Shown here: one piece after another, positions 33,463-44,398 of the stretch
Numbering within the stretch: position 1 is the first letter of the stretch
Layout of the letters: every line of letters begins with the position of its first letter
Assembly (NCBI GenBank): GCA_024403035.1
Contig: JAKSSP010000002.1
Location: forward strand, 124,001 to 188,000
DNA from: Mogibacterium sp.
GTDB lineage: Bacteria; Bacillota; Clostridia; Peptostreptococcales; Anaerovoracaceae
Length of the DNA stretch: 64,000 nt
Reading direction: 5' to 3'
Program-made: the position numbers and the translations under genes
The notes under the pieces: model-generated
The model's database searches: none
What the model saw: only the letters and a program-made list of their open reading frames with translations
What the model was told of the DNA's origin: nothing

Positions 33463-35331
33463 TCACTCAACTGTAACTGATTTTGCCAGATTGCGAGGTT
33501 TGTCCACATCCAGGCCTTTTACCACGCTTGTATAGTAGCCGAGGAGCTGCAGCGGTATGACTGAAAGGCTTCCGATGAAATGCTCATCTGCGCGCGGCAC
33601 ATATAACGCGAAATTCACTGAATCTTCGACCCCGAAGTTGCCGTCGGCGGTCACTCCCATGAGATAAGCTCCGCGGGCTTTGCACTCTGCCATGTTGCTG
33701 ATGGTCTTCTCCATGAGTTCGCCCTGTGTCAGTATGCCTATCACCAGTACTCCGTCTTCAACAAGACTGATCGTACCGTGTTTTAATTCGCCTGCCGCGT
33801 AAGCCTCGCTGTGGATATAGCTTATTTCCTTCATCTTGAGGCTTCCTTCAAGGCTTATGGCATAGTCAAGCCCCCTGCCCAGATAGAACATGTCGTTCGC
33901 GTTGGAGTGCTTTGAAGCGAACCACTGTATGCGCTCCTTATTATTGATCGCCTGATCTATCTTTTCAGGAAGGGCCAGCAGCTCTTCGATGTAGTATTTA
34001 TAATCATTTTTGCCGAACTTCCCCTTAACAAAGGCAAGCTCGACTGCCAGGGCGTACATCGCTGCCAGCTGAGCGCTGTATGCCTTAGTTGTAGCAACTG
34101 CGATCTCAGGTCCCGCAAGCGTGTAGAGTACGTTGTCGGCTTCTCTTGCTATGGTGGAGCCAACTACATTGACGATCGCGAGGGTCCTGATTCCGTTGGC
34201 TTTAGCCGCTCTGAGAGCTGCCAGCGTATCCGCCGTCTCTCCCGACTGCGAAATGATGACAACAAGAGCGTCCTTGTCGATCAGCATCTTCTTATATCTG
34301 AACTCAGACGCTATCTCTGCCTTTACCGGAACTTCTGCCAGGTCCTCTATGACGTACATGCCGGCCATCCCTGCGTGCCATGCCGAACCGCATGCGACTA
34401 TACGCACCTCGCTGATGCTCTTAAGGATATCGTCCGAGAGACCCGCGCCTGAAAGGTCTATCTTTCCATCCTTTATAACGCTTGCGAGTGTGTCCTGCAC
34501 AGCCCTTGGCTGCTCGTGGATCTCCTTGATCATGAAGTGCTCGTATCCGCCCTTCTCGGCAGCCTCGGCGTCCCATTCGATATGGGTGCATTCCAACTCG
34601 ACTTCATCACCGTTCAGATCGAAGAAGTGAGCTTCTCCCGGCAGCAGTCTTACGGACTGAAGATTGTCGATGTAGTAAATATCTCTTGTGTACTTGAGTA
34701 CGGCAGGAACATCTGAAGCGAGGAAAGTCTCGCCGTCGGCCACTCCTATGACCATCGGGCTGTCCTTTCTGGCTGCATAGATCTCGCCCGGATAATCCTT
34801 GAACATCAGGGCCAGAGCGTATGAACCGCGGACACGGACCATCATCCTGTTGATGGCATCGATAGGTCCGATCTTATACTTCTTGTAGTAATAATCGACA
34901 AGTTTGATGACCACTTCGGTATCGGTCGTGCTGTAGAATGAATAGCCGTTGCCTACGAGCTTGGCCTTCAGTTCTTCATAGTTCTCTATGATGCCGTTGT
35001 GGACGCCCACGACCTCAGATTCGACCGGTCCGGAACCTGACACCTTTGCGTTGCCGCTGACATGCGGGTGAGCATTTACCTGTGTCGGCTCTCCGTGAGT
35101 CGCCCATCTTGTATGTCCTATGCCGCAGCATCCCGGTAAAGCGGCACCGTTGTCGATCTTCTCAGCAAGGTTTTTGAGCTTGCCGGTCGCCTTGACGACC
35201 TCAGCAAGTGAATCTCCTTCTCTCACGGCAAGTCCCGCCGAGTCATATCCTCTGTATTCGAGCTTTGAAAGTCCGTCCAGCAATATCGGAGCGGCCTGCT
35301 GTCTGCCCGTGAATCCTACTATTCCACACAT
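33463..35331 (-). CDS. glmS: glutamine--fructose-6-phosphate aminotransferase (isomerising)
   Basis: Makes glucosamine-6-phosphate from fructose-6-phosphate and glutamine, the entry to peptidoglycan amino-sugar synthesis. The N-terminal glutaminase begins MCGIVGF with catalytic Cys2 after Met removal, and has HTRWATHGEP and ENYEEL. Two SIS isomerase domains follow (GSAWHAGMAG, SQSGETADTLAAL, GRGLDYAISLEGSLKMKE), and the protein ends with KSVTVE as usual for the family. The 622 residues are slightly longer than E. coli GlmS at 609. No glmS ribozyme is possible upstream because pyrG ends only 9 bases before. Confidence 0.97.
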   Translation of the reverse strand: MCGIVGFTGRQQAAPILLDGLSKLEYRGYDSAGLAVREGDSLAEVVKATGKLKNLAEKIDNGAALPGCCGIGHTRWATHGEPTQVNAHPHVSGNAKVSGSGPVESEVVGVHNGIIENYEELKAKLVGNGYSFYSTTDTEVVIKLVDYYYKKYKIGPIDAINRMMVRVRGSYALALMFKDYPGEIYAARKDSPMVIGVADGETFLASDVPAVLKYTRDIYYIDNLQSVRLLPGEAHFFDLNGDEVELECTHIEWDAEAAEKGGYEHFMIKEIHEQPRAVQDTLASVIKDGKIDLSGAGLSDDILKSISEVRIVACGSAWHAGMAGMYVIEDLAEVPVKAEIASEFRYKKMLIDKDALVVIISQSGETADTLAALRAAKANGIRTLAIVNVVGSTIAREADNVLYTLAGPEIAVATTKAYSAQLAAMYALAVELAFVKGKFGKNDYKYYIEELLALPEKIDQAINNKERIQWFASKHSNANDMFYLGRGLDYAISLEGSLKMKEISYIHSEAYAAGELKHGTISLVEDGVLVIGILTQGELMEKTISNMAECKARGAYLMGVTADGNFGVEDSVNFALYVPRADEHFIGSLSVIPLQLLGYYTSVVKGLDVDKPRNLAKSVTVE

Positions 35332-35340
35332 GTTGTCCCC

Positions 35341-36966
<1,626 letters not shown>

Positions 36967-37021
36967 TTATTGATATGGCCCTGCGGCCTTTTTCACAGCT
37001 GTCTGTATAGTTCTTTCGGAC

Positions 37022-37693
37022 CTATGCCGTTCTTCTTCGCGTCCTGTCCCAGTTGACGTTTGCGATCTGAATGAAAAGCCACTTTGGAAGGCCCCTATGC
37101 TCAGCATAGATATCGTATGTCTTGCTTTCTGTATTGATGGCGCGGGCCGGCAGGGCCATACCTTCTGAAGTCCTTTCCGGAGCAGGCAGGTCTTCGCACT
37201 CCCTGAAAATGACATCTTTCACATGCCCTCGTATATTGGCGCAGACAGCGGTCACGTATCTTCTTGCGCTGTTCTTCTCATCTTCATTCAGGTCATGTCC
37301 ATAGAATATGAAGGTGAACGGCTTATCCTCGTCATAGCGCTTCTGATGGTGTGTCTCGCCTCCCGCAACTTCAAACTGAGGCAGCACATATCCAAGGCAG
37401 CGGTCAAACACATTCTTCACAAAGCCGGAAAACCCGCCATATGTGTATCTGCTTATGACCACCACTTCGTCCGCATGATGGATGAGGGATCCCATGTTAT
37501 CGTAGCCGTCTTTGATAGCGCAGCGTCCCGGATCGCGGTTCCAGCACGAGAAATATCCGACACAAGGCCGGATGCTGCCGTTATCTGAAACTATGTCCCA
37601 GCCGTCGTATTCACGGCTGACCCTTGTCCATTCTTCAGAACTCAGGTCGTGTATCAGAAGCCCCACTTTATTCCTGTCCCTCCGGATGAACAC
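37022..37693 (-). CDS. flavodoxin-like / NADPH-dependent FMN reductase family protein
   Basis: Probable cytoplasmic flavoprotein of 223 residues. The segment CVGYFSCWNRDPGRCAIKD near residue 44 is typical of flavodoxin-family proteins with conserved Cys residues, and SRYTYGGFSGFVKNVFDR is the flavin-binding loop that follows. The start shown is a GTG; an alternative GTG at 37666 has GGAGG upstream and would remove nine residues. The usual N-terminal phosphate-binding loop of flavodoxins is replaced by GLLIHDLSSEEW, so binding may be weaker or the protein may differ in role. It is 85 bases upstream of pyrG. Confidence 0.65.
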   Translation of the reverse strand: MFIRRDRNKVGLLIHDLSSEEWTRVSREYDGWDIVSDNGSIRPCVGYFSCWNRDPGRCAIKDGYDNMGSLIHHADEVVVISRYTYGGFSGFVKNVFDRCLGYVLPQFEVAGGETHHQKRYDEDKPFTFIFYGHDLNEDEKNSARRYVTAVCANIRGHVKDVIFRECEDLPAPERTSEGMALPARAINTESKTYDIYAEHRGLPKWLFIQIANVNWDRTRRRTA

Positions 37694-37741
37694 CTATCAA
37701 AAACCATGTTTATTTTACCATTGAAATACAGTACAGCACAA

Positions 37742-37772
37742 TAAAAACACGGCCGGAGAGATCCTCCGGCCG
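37742..37772 (-). terminator. intrinsic terminator of the beta-glycan/pentose operon
   Basis: In the minus-strand transcript CGGCCGGAG and CTCCGGCCG form a perfect 9-base stem with a 5-base loop, followed by TGTTTTTAT. It lies just downstream of the isomerase-like gene. Confidence 0.85.
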
Positions 37773-37803
37773 CGCTGTATCTATACCCTTTTTCGTTTAT
37801 TTT

Positions 37804-39279
37804 TTACTTGAATGGATTCTCTGCAGGATAAGGCAGTGTCTTTGGCTGATTGTAAGCTATATCCTTTACGCCGAGGAACCTGAACACCTCGAAGAGCGCC
37901 TTGCCGAAGTGGCCGAACGCTACGGCTCCGTGGTGAGGATATCTCTTCTCAAGCAGTACATAGCGGTAGAATCTGCCCATCTCCGGAATCGCGAAGATGC
38001 CGATGCCTCCGAACGACTCCGTCGCTACAGGCAGCACCTCTCCCTCAGCGATGTAAGATCTGAGATTGCCCTCACTGTCGCACTGTAGTCTGTAGAATGT
38101 GATCTCTCCCGGAGCGATGTCGCCCTCGAGCGTTCCTCTTGTGAAATCAGGGTCGCTCCCTTCAGGTTCAAGGAGTCTGTGCTGGATCAGCTGATACTTG
38201 ACAGCACGGTCCGCGCACATCTTGCACGACGGTGTATTACCGCAGTGGAAGCCCATGAAAGTATCGGTCAGTTCGTAGTCGAACTTGCCCTTGATACTCT
38301 TCTCCCACATGCTCTTAGGTACGGAATTGTTGATGTCGAGCAGCGTTATAGCATCCTCTGATACGCAGGCTCCGATGTATTCCGAAAGAGCTCCGTAGAT
38401 ATCTACTTCGCAGGATACAGGGATGCCACGGCTCGCAAGTCTCGAGTTCACATAGCAAGGCTCGAATCCGAATGTCTCAGGGAATGCAGGCCAGCACTTG
38501 TCAGCGAAAGCGACATATTCACGCGCGCCCTTGTGCTGATCAGCCCAGTCGAGAAGTGTCAGCTCAAACTGCGCCATTCTCTCCAGCATATCCGGATAGT
38601 ACTTGCCTTCTCCCATCTCTGCCTTCATGTCTTCGCAGACCTCAGGGATCCTCTTGTCTCCCGCATGCTGTTTGTAGCTTACGAAGAGGTCGAGCTCTGA
38701 GTTTTCTTCCACCTCAACGCCGAGTTCATAAAGTCCCTTGATCGGAGCGTTGCAGGCGAAGAAGTCCTGCGGGCGAGGTCCGAAAGTGATGATCTTCAGA
38801 TTCTTCACGCCGATGACCGCTCTCGCTACAGGAACGAAATCGCCGATCATGCACGCGATATCCTCAGCTGTGCCTACAGGATATTCAGGAATGTAACCAT
38901 TGAGATGTCTCATGCCCAGGTTGTACGAGCAGTTGAGCATTCCGCAGTAAGCATCTCCTCTGCCGTCGATAAGGTTGCCGTCGCCCTCGGCAGCAGCTAC
39001 GAACATGCATGGTCCGTCAAAGTATTTGGCTATCAGAGTCTCAGGTGTCTCAGGGCCAAAGTTGCCCAGGAATACCACGAGCGCGTTGCAGCCCGCGGCC
39101 TTGACGTCAGCTACCGCCGCCAGCATGTCTTTTTCGTTTTCAATGGTAACAGGACACTCATAAAGGTCGCCTTTATACGCTGCCTTGATCGCGGCTCTTC
39201 TGCTCTCAGATAAGGAAATGATAAAGCAGTCTCTTGAAACTGCGATTATTCCCAGTTTGACTTCAGGAATGTTTTTCAT
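37804..39279 (-). CDS. L-fucose/L-arabinose isomerase-like protein
   Basis: Predicted cytoplasmic aldose-ketose isomerase of the FucI/AraA fold, 491 residues. Features are the N-terminal Rossmann-like domain (LGIIAVSRDC), GDGNLIDGRGDAYCG in the middle, the Glu/Asp metal-ligand regions around PETFGFEPCYVNSRLASRGIPVSCEVD, and TDTFMGFHCGNTP with a conserved His in the C-terminal domain. The neighbouring kinase is of the XylB type and no classical xylose isomerase is in the operon, so this enzyme may make xylulose or a related pentulose. It is the last gene of the operon and is followed by a terminator. Substrate specificity is not known. Confidence 0.78.
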   Translation of the reverse strand: MKNIPEVKLGIIAVSRDCFIISLSESRRAAIKAAYKGDLYECPVTIENEKDMLAAVADVKAAGCNALVVFLGNFGPETPETLIAKYFDGPCMFVAAAEGDGNLIDGRGDAYCGMLNCSYNLGMRHLNGYIPEYPVGTAEDIACMIGDFVPVARAVIGVKNLKIITFGPRPQDFFACNAPIKGLYELGVEVEENSELDLFVSYKQHAGDKRIPEVCEDMKAEMGEGKYYPDMLERMAQFELTLLDWADQHKGAREYVAFADKCWPAFPETFGFEPCYVNSRLASRGIPVSCEVDIYGALSEYIGACVSEDAITLLDINNSVPKSMWEKSIKGKFDYELTDTFMGFHCGNTPSCKMCADRAVKYQLIQHRLLEPEGSDPDFTRGTLEGDIAPGEITFYRLQCDSEGNLRSYIAEGEVLPVATESFGGIGIFAIPEMGRFYRYVLLEKRYPHHGAVAFGHFGKALFEVFRFLGVKDIAYNQPKTLPYPAENPFK

Positions 39280-39306
39280 GGATGCGCCTCCTTAAGTGCT
39301 TCTGTT

Positions 39307-39936
39307 CTATTTTGCAATATCTATGTTTTCTCCGGTGAGTCCTATGTACGCGCCGGCAGCCGCTTCAGCCGATTCCGGATGAGCAAGCAGCCACTTGTTA
39401 CGCGCCCACAGCATTTTATCTTCTTCATTTGTAGCTTTTATTGAAGGAGCATCCGTATTAGTGCCGCGAGGCAGGACTACCGCGACACGGAATCCTGCTT
39501 CCGCGTCTACGTGGCAAGGCGCGTAGTGGAGCGCAGTTTCATACACTTCCACCGCGGCGCCGGCAGGCGCTCTGAACGCCTTCACCTTTGCTGTATCCAG
39601 CTTGCCGTCTTCAATATCGCTCATGAGTGCGAGCAGCAGCACAAAGTCTCCTGCTCCGATGTTTATCTCGCTGTCCTTGTGGTATTCAAGGCAGTTGAGC
39701 CTGGTGTTCCTTCCCCAGCACATCCCAAGCTGTACAGGCATGCCGCCGTACGCGCGGTCCGACAGCTCTCCGAATATGGAGCAGTTTTCAAGGCTCTGGA
39801 TCGCCGGCTTATATGCCGTGCCTGACTCAGGCAGCTCGATCTTTTTCATTGCTTCGATCAGCTCTGCCGTATCATATCTGCCCAGTACTTTGCCGTATGG
39901 TTTGAACTCCTTGTCATATACAGAATATATCTTCAT
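39307..39936 (-). CDS. DUF4867-like conserved protein of the pentose operon
   Basis: Protein of 209 residues that I recall as belonging to DUF4867, a family often found beside fucose-isomerase-like and xylulokinase genes in Firmicutes. No transmembrane segment or signal peptide is visible. It starts KIYSVYDKEFKPYGKVLG, and the core has conserved Cys, His and Glu residues (LGMCWGRNTRLNCLEYHKDSE is too close to a cupin-like metal region to ignore, but this is a guess). It ends in YIGLTGENIDIAK. An auxiliary sugar-handling role such as a mutarotase, epimerase or lyase is possible but unproven. Confidence 0.6.
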   Translation of the reverse strand: MKIYSVYDKEFKPYGKVLGRYDTAELIEAMKKIELPESGTAYKPAIQSLENCSIFGELSDRAYGGMPVQLGMCWGRNTRLNCLEYHKDSEINIGAGDFVLLLALMSDIEDGKLDTAKVKAFRAPAGAAVEVYETALHYAPCHVDAEAGFRVAVVLPRGTNTDAPSIKATNEEDKMLWARNKWLLAHPESAEAAAGAYIGLTGENIDIAK

Positions 39937-39944
39937 GTGACCTC

Positions 39945-41432
39945 CTACCGCAGCTGCGGGAATACGCCTTTGAGCGCAGGATATATCCTGCGGAATTTCT
40001 GATACTGCTCCTCATAGCGGGCCGCGATCTCAGGATCCGGTTCTATGGTCTCCGTGACCGAGAGTAGCGCGTCCGCGCACGCGTCAACGCTGTCAAACTC
40101 TCCGCAGCATACCATGGCCAGCATGGCGCCGCCGTATCCCGGACCTTCTTCCGTCTTTGGGATGTCCAGGCTGATGCCCAGCACGTTTGCTATCATCCTG
40201 CGCCAGAGCGGTGACTTGGCGCCGCCGCCGCAGATCTTGGACCTTGTTATATCGATGCCCAGCGACTTCGCGACTTCAAATGAATCTCTTATCGCGAAAG
40301 CCACGCCTTCAAGAACAGCCTGCACTATGTCGGACCTGCTTGTGTCCATTGAAAGTCCCGTGAAAGTCCCTCTTGCGTCAGTATCGTTGATAGGACTTCT
40401 CTCTCCCATCATATAAGGAAGGAAGAACACGCGGTTGCGCCCCATCCTGTCTTCAGTGATATCCGTCTGCTCGGCAGCGTAGTCCTGAGTCTTCAGGATC
40501 TCATCGCACAGCCACTTGTTGCAGCTGGCGGCTGAAAGCATGCAGCCCATCAGGTGATACTTTCCGTCCGCGTGAACGAACGAATGCAGAGCGTTGTTAG
40601 GGTCCACTCCGAACTTATCCGATGAAATGAATATGGTGCCGGATGTTCCCAGCGAGATATTGCAGTCCCCGTCTCCGACAGTGCCTGTGCCCACAGCAGC
40701 CGCGGCGTTGTCGCCTGCTCCTGCCGCCACCTTTACGTCCGAAGGCAGCCCCAGCATCTCCGCGATTTCCGGCTTCACGATCCCGGTGCACTCATAGCTC
40801 TCATACAGAGCCGGCATGACACTGCGGTCTATTCCGCAGATATTAAGCATCTCGTCTGACCAGCACTTATGCTCGACATCGAGAAGAAGCATTCCGCTCG
40901 CGTCTGAATAGTCGCACGAATGTACTCCTGTCAGCTTGTAGTTGATATAGTCCTTCGGAAGCATTATCTTCGCGATGCGTTTGAAGTTGTCAGGCTCCTT
41001 GTTCTTCATCCAGAGTATCTTAGGAGCAGTGAAGCCCGCGAATGCGATATTCGCCGTCAGCTTTGACAGTTTCTCTTTGCCGACCTCTTCATTGAGCCAC
41101 GCTGTCTCTTCCGCGGTCCTGCCGTCATTCCACAGTATCGCGGGTCTGATGACATGGTCATCCGTGTCGAGCGCTACAAGGCCGTGCATCTGACCTCCGC
41201 AGCCTATGCCTTTTACACCGGCAACATCCTGCCCATTTAGCAGCTCTTTGATGCCCGTGCAGCAGGCTTCCCACCAGTCGGCAGGCTCCTGCTCGCTCCA
41301 GCCCGGATGCGGGAACGCGAGCGGATAGTCCTTTGTAACAGCCTTCAGAATGGCTCCTGTCTCATCGACAAGCAGGATCTTTACCGAGGATGTCCCCAGA
41401 TCGATCCCGATGTACTTTTTTGTACCTGTCAT
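39945..41432 (-). CDS. xylB: xylulokinase
   Basis: Phosphorylates D-xylulose to xylulose-5-phosphate with ATP, feeding the pentose phosphate pathway. It is a FGGY-family kinase of 495 residues with the phosphate motif GIDLGTSSVKI at residue 9, substrate motif GGQMHGLV, LPKDYINYKLTG, GAGDNAAAAVGTG and the C-terminal ATP motif ICGGGAKSPLWRRM. It overlaps the MsmK-like gene upstream by four bases and is followed by the DUF4867-like gene after 8 bases. Confidence 0.93.
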   Translation of the reverse strand: MTGTKKYIGIDLGTSSVKILLVDETGAILKAVTKDYPLAFPHPGWSEQEPADWWEACCTGIKELLNGQDVAGVKGIGCGGQMHGLVALDTDDHVIRPAILWNDGRTAEETAWLNEEVGKEKLSKLTANIAFAGFTAPKILWMKNKEPDNFKRIAKIMLPKDYINYKLTGVHSCDYSDASGMLLLDVEHKCWSDEMLNICGIDRSVMPALYESYECTGIVKPEIAEMLGLPSDVKVAAGAGDNAAAAVGTGTVGDGDCNISLGTSGTIFISSDKFGVDPNNALHSFVHADGKYHLMGCMLSAASCNKWLCDEILKTQDYAAEQTDITEDRMGRNRVFFLPYMMGERSPINDTDARGTFTGLSMDTSRSDIVQAVLEGVAFAIRDSFEVAKSLGIDITRSKICGGGAKSPLWRRMIANVLGISLDIPKTEEGPGYGGAMLAMVCCGEFDSVDACADALLSVTETIEPDPEIAARYEEQYQKFRRIYPALKGVFPQLR

Positions 41433-42544
41433 ACTAAATTCTCCCCTGTATTCGCGTCGAACAGATGCATCAGGTTGGTATCAAATGTGAAGTTGATGTC
41501 TGAGCCGTATTCGTATCCGGTACGGTGCTCAGCCGGCAGATCAGCAGCCGCGAGGACCAGAACAACGTCTTTGCCATCGGCATTCGCGTGCAGATGGATG
41601 AATGAACCCATCATCTCCGAAACATCTACACGCGCCTTGATCGCCGCAGGGCCTTCCTTACTGACATTTAAGTGCTCAGGACGGATGCCGAGCTTCACTT
41701 TCTGAGGCTCAAGACCCTTTGCCTCATATTCTGCCTGCTTTTCGGCCGAGCACTTCAGTTCAGCGCCGTTCACAACAACGCTGTACTGTCCGTTATCCTT
41801 CCTGAGCTCCGCGTCGAAGATATTCATGTGCGGTGTGCCAATGAAGCCCGCTACGAACAGGTTCGCAGGATGATCGAAGACTTCCTGCGGGGTACCGATC
41901 TGCTGTATGAAACCGCCCTTCATGATGACGATGCGGTCTCCCAGCGTCATGGCCTCTGTCTGGTCATGCGTTACGTAGATGAACGTAGTGTTGATCCTCT
42001 GACGAAGCTTGATTATCTCAGCGCGCATCTCGTTTCTCAGCTTGGCATCGAGGTTTGAGAGCGGCTCGTCCATCAGCATGACCTTCGGCTCGCGGACTAT
42101 GGCGCGTCCGATAGCGACTCTCTGCCTCTGTCCGCCGGAAAGCGCTTTTGGCTTTCTCTCCAGATATTCAGTGATATCCAGAATCTCCGCTGCCTGACGG
42201 ACCTTGCGGTCGATCTCTTCCTTCGATGTTTTGCGAAGTTTAAGAGCAAACGCCATGTTCTGATATACCGTCATATGCGGATAAAGAGCGTAGTTCTGGA
42301 ATACCATCGCTATATCTCTGTCCTTAGGCGCTACATCGTTCATCAGCTGACCATCGATGTAGAGCTCACCTCCGGAGATGTCCTCCAGACCTGCTACCAT
42401 GCGCAGAGTCGTTGATTTACCACAGCCTGACGGTCCGACAAATACGACGAATTCATTGTCTGCGATCTCAAGATTGAAGTTGTCGACCGCAGTGACTTTA
42501 TTGTCATATACTTTTTTGATATTTCTAAGTGATAATGTTGCCAT
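41429..42544 (-). CDS. sugar ABC transporter ATP-binding protein (MsmK/UgpC type)
   Basis: Cytoplasmic ATPase for oligosaccharide import. Walker A is GPSGCGKST near residue 38, the signature is LSGGQRQRVAIG, Walker B is VMLMDEPLSNLDA and the H loop is THDQTEAM. The C-terminal TOBE domain from about residue 240 is typical of MsmK-like proteins that can serve several transporters. The 371 residues match. It overlaps xylB by four bases and follows two permease genes, so it probably energises the operon's own importer. A second, similar ATPase is encoded at 57161-58318. Confidence 0.93.
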   Translation of the reverse strand: MATLSLRNIKKVYDNKVTAVDNFNLEIADNEFVVFVGPSGCGKSTTLRMVAGLEDISGGELYIDGQLMNDVAPKDRDIAMVFQNYALYPHMTVYQNMAFALKLRKTSKEEIDRKVRQAAEILDITEYLERKPKALSGGQRQRVAIGRAIVREPKVMLMDEPLSNLDAKLRNEMRAEIIKLRQRINTTFIYVTHDQTEAMTLGDRIVIMKGGFIQQIGTPQEVFDHPANLFVAGFIGTPHMNIFDAELRKDNGQYSVVVNGAELKCSAEKQAEYEAKGLEPQKVKLGIRPEHLNVSKEGPAAIKARVDVSEMMGSFIHLHANADGKDVVLVLAAADLPAEHRTGYEYGSDINFTFDTNLMHLFDANTGENLV

Positions 42545-42562
42545 ACCGCTTTTCTCCTTTGA

Positions 42563-43396
42563 TTAACCTTTGATTGCGCCTGCGATAAAGCTTTCCTGGA
42601 TCTTCTTGCTCAGGAATATATAGACAAACAGTGTCGGGAATGTCGCCAGTACCAGCGCCGCTCCGATAGGTCCCCATTCAGTTGTGTATTGTCCCGAAAG
42701 GGCCTGGACACCAACAGGCAGCGTCCTGTACGCGTTCTTGCTGATAAAGACATTCGCGAACATCAGCTCGTTCCAGCACTGCAGGAATGTATATATTCCT
42801 ACAGTTGCGACAGCCGGCTTCATCAGCGGAACGATGATACGGAAGAAAATCCCGAATACGCCGCATCCGTCGATACATGCGGACTCATCGAGTTCGCGCG
42901 GTATCTCATTCATGAATCCCGTGCAGACCAGTATGGCCATAGCCAGCGAGAAAGCTGAGTACGGGATGATCAGTGCCCAGTATGTATTGAGCATGTTCAG
43001 CTTTGAAAGTGTTACATACACCGGTACGATCGACGCATGGATCGGGATCGTCAGTCCAAGCATGAAGAACTTGTTCAGTGTCTTGCGCTTCTTCCAGATC
43101 AGACGCGTCAGAGCGAATGTGGCCATCAGGGCAACGATCAGTGTGATAAGGATCGTCGAGATCGCCACGATGGCACTGTTCATGAAGTACAGGCCCATGT
43201 TTCCCGTATGGAGCGCTGTTGAGTAGTTGGACCACAGCCATTCCTTAGGCAGTCCTATCACGTTTTCTCCGAAGATCTCAGGATTGCTCTTCAGGGAGAA
43301 CGTAAACATCCAATATACAGGGAACAGGTTGACTATCATCCATATGATGAGTCCGATATATATCAAGACCTCTTTTGTTTTACTTGAATTTCTCAT
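42563..43396 (-). CDS. sugar ABC transporter permease (MalG type)
   Basis: Membrane component of an oligosaccharide importer with six predicted helices. The coupling motif reads ELDESACIDGCG, a mild variant of the EAA motif, followed by IIVPLMKPA. The start was placed at ATG 43396 because GGAGGAGG lies 9 bases upstream; the upstream ATG at 43423 overlaps the previous gene's coding end without such a site. This gives 277 residues. It lies 4 bases downstream of its partner permease. Confidence 0.92.
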   Translation of the reverse strand: MRNSSKTKEVLIYIGLIIWMIVNLFPVYWMFTFSLKSNPEIFGENVIGLPKEWLWSNYSTALHTGNMGLYFMNSAIVAISTILITLIVALMATFALTRLIWKKRKTLNKFFMLGLTIPIHASIVPVYVTLSKLNMLNTYWALIIPYSAFSLAMAILVCTGFMNEIPRELDESACIDGCGVFGIFFRIIVPLMKPAVATVGIYTFLQCWNELMFANVFISKNAYRTLPVGVQALSGQYTTEWGPIGAALVLATFPTLFVYIFLSKKIQESFIAGAIKG

Positions 43397-43400
43397 GGCA

Positions 43401-44279
43401 TTAGTCCTCCTCCCTGAATACAAAATTGATCAGCAACGCGAAGGCGAAGCAGAGAACTATCAGCAGGACAGCGATCGTGCTTCCCATGCCGTATCGGTTG
43501 CGGAGGAACAGCATGCTTATCATCAGCGTACTAGGCACTTCAGTGGCATGAAGCGGCCCGCCGTTGGTCAGAACATAGATAAGGTCAAATGATTTCAAAG
43601 AACCGGTAACAGCGAATATAACGCTGATCTTTATAATAGGTTTGATGTAAGGCAGGACTATGAAGCGGTTGACCTGACCGTCTGTCGCGCCGTCAAGCAT
43701 GGCGGCTTCCCTCAGTTCAGGCGGTACGCTCTTTACTCCCGCGTAAAGGAGCAGCATGTGATAACCGACATACTGCCAGAGTATTGGCACAAATACAGCG
43801 CCTAAAGCTGTTGCTTTGTCACCCAGCCAGATGTGTGCAAGGTTTTCGAGCCCAACGGCACGAAGCGCAACATTCAGGACTCCGTAGTCCGGGTTATATA
43901 TCTTCAGCCAGAGCTGGCCGATAACTACAGTTGAAATAAGGACCGGCATAAAATATACCGAAAGAAAGGCTCTTTCGCCTTTTATCTTTTTGCCGAGCAC
44001 CAGAGCCAACGCGAGGGCCAGCGGCAGCTGCAAAAAGACGGTTAACACTGCAAGAAGCAGCGAATTGCCCAGCGCTTTCATGAATCCGATGGAATCACTG
44101 GTAAATAGCTCTTTATAGTTCGAAAGCCCGATATAAGTCTTTTCAGTAAAGCCATTCCAGTCAAAGAAGCTGAAATAGCCCGAGGCTCCGATCGGCGCTA
44201 TAAGAACGCCGCAGAAGAGGATCAGCGCCGGCAACAGGAAAATGATAATATACCATTTATTGCTGTACAATTTATTCAT
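43401..44279 (-). CDS. sugar ABC transporter permease (MalF type)
   Basis: First of two permeases in the operon, with 292 residues and six predicted membrane helices. The coupling motif is ELREAAMLDGATDGQ at about residue 195, followed by FIVLPYIKP. It lies after a strong hairpin that separates it from the binding protein gene, a common way to make more binding protein than permease. No signal peptide is present, as expected. Confidence 0.93.
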   Translation of the reverse strand: MNKLYSNKWYIIIFLLPALILFCGVLIAPIGASGYFSFFDWNGFTEKTYIGLSNYKELFTSDSIGFMKALGNSLLLAVLTVFLQLPLALALALVLGKKIKGERAFLSVYFMPVLISTVVIGQLWLKIYNPDYGVLNVALRAVGLENLAHIWLGDKATALGAVFVPILWQYVGYHMLLLYAGVKSVPPELREAAMLDGATDGQVNRFIVLPYIKPIIKISVIFAVTGSLKSFDLIYVLTNGGPLHATEVPSTLMISMLFLRNRYGMGSTIAVLLIVLCFAFALLINFVFREED

Positions 44280-44300
44280 ATTCAGCAGCCCTCTCTTAAG

Positions 44301-44344
44301 AAAAAGCAGCCTCCCCGAATCCCTGGACAGACCGGGGAGACTGC
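44301..44344 (-). terminator. hairpin with T-run between binding protein and permease genes
   Basis: A 12-base stem (GCAGTCTCCCCG and CGGGGAGGCTGC in the transcript, one G-U pair) with a 15-base loop is followed by TTTTTC. It sits inside the operon, so it is probably a partial terminator or an mRNA-end stabiliser that raises the binding-protein level above that of the permeases. Confidence 0.75.
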
Positions 44345-44398
44345 ATGCTTCAACTAATCAACAGAATTGTTCGTTTTCCCGATATCGTTTAGCCGTTA

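Noticed and set aside
33463..35340. glmS ribozyme upstream of glmS
   Set aside because: Only nine bases separate pyrG from glmS, so there is no room for the ribozyme.
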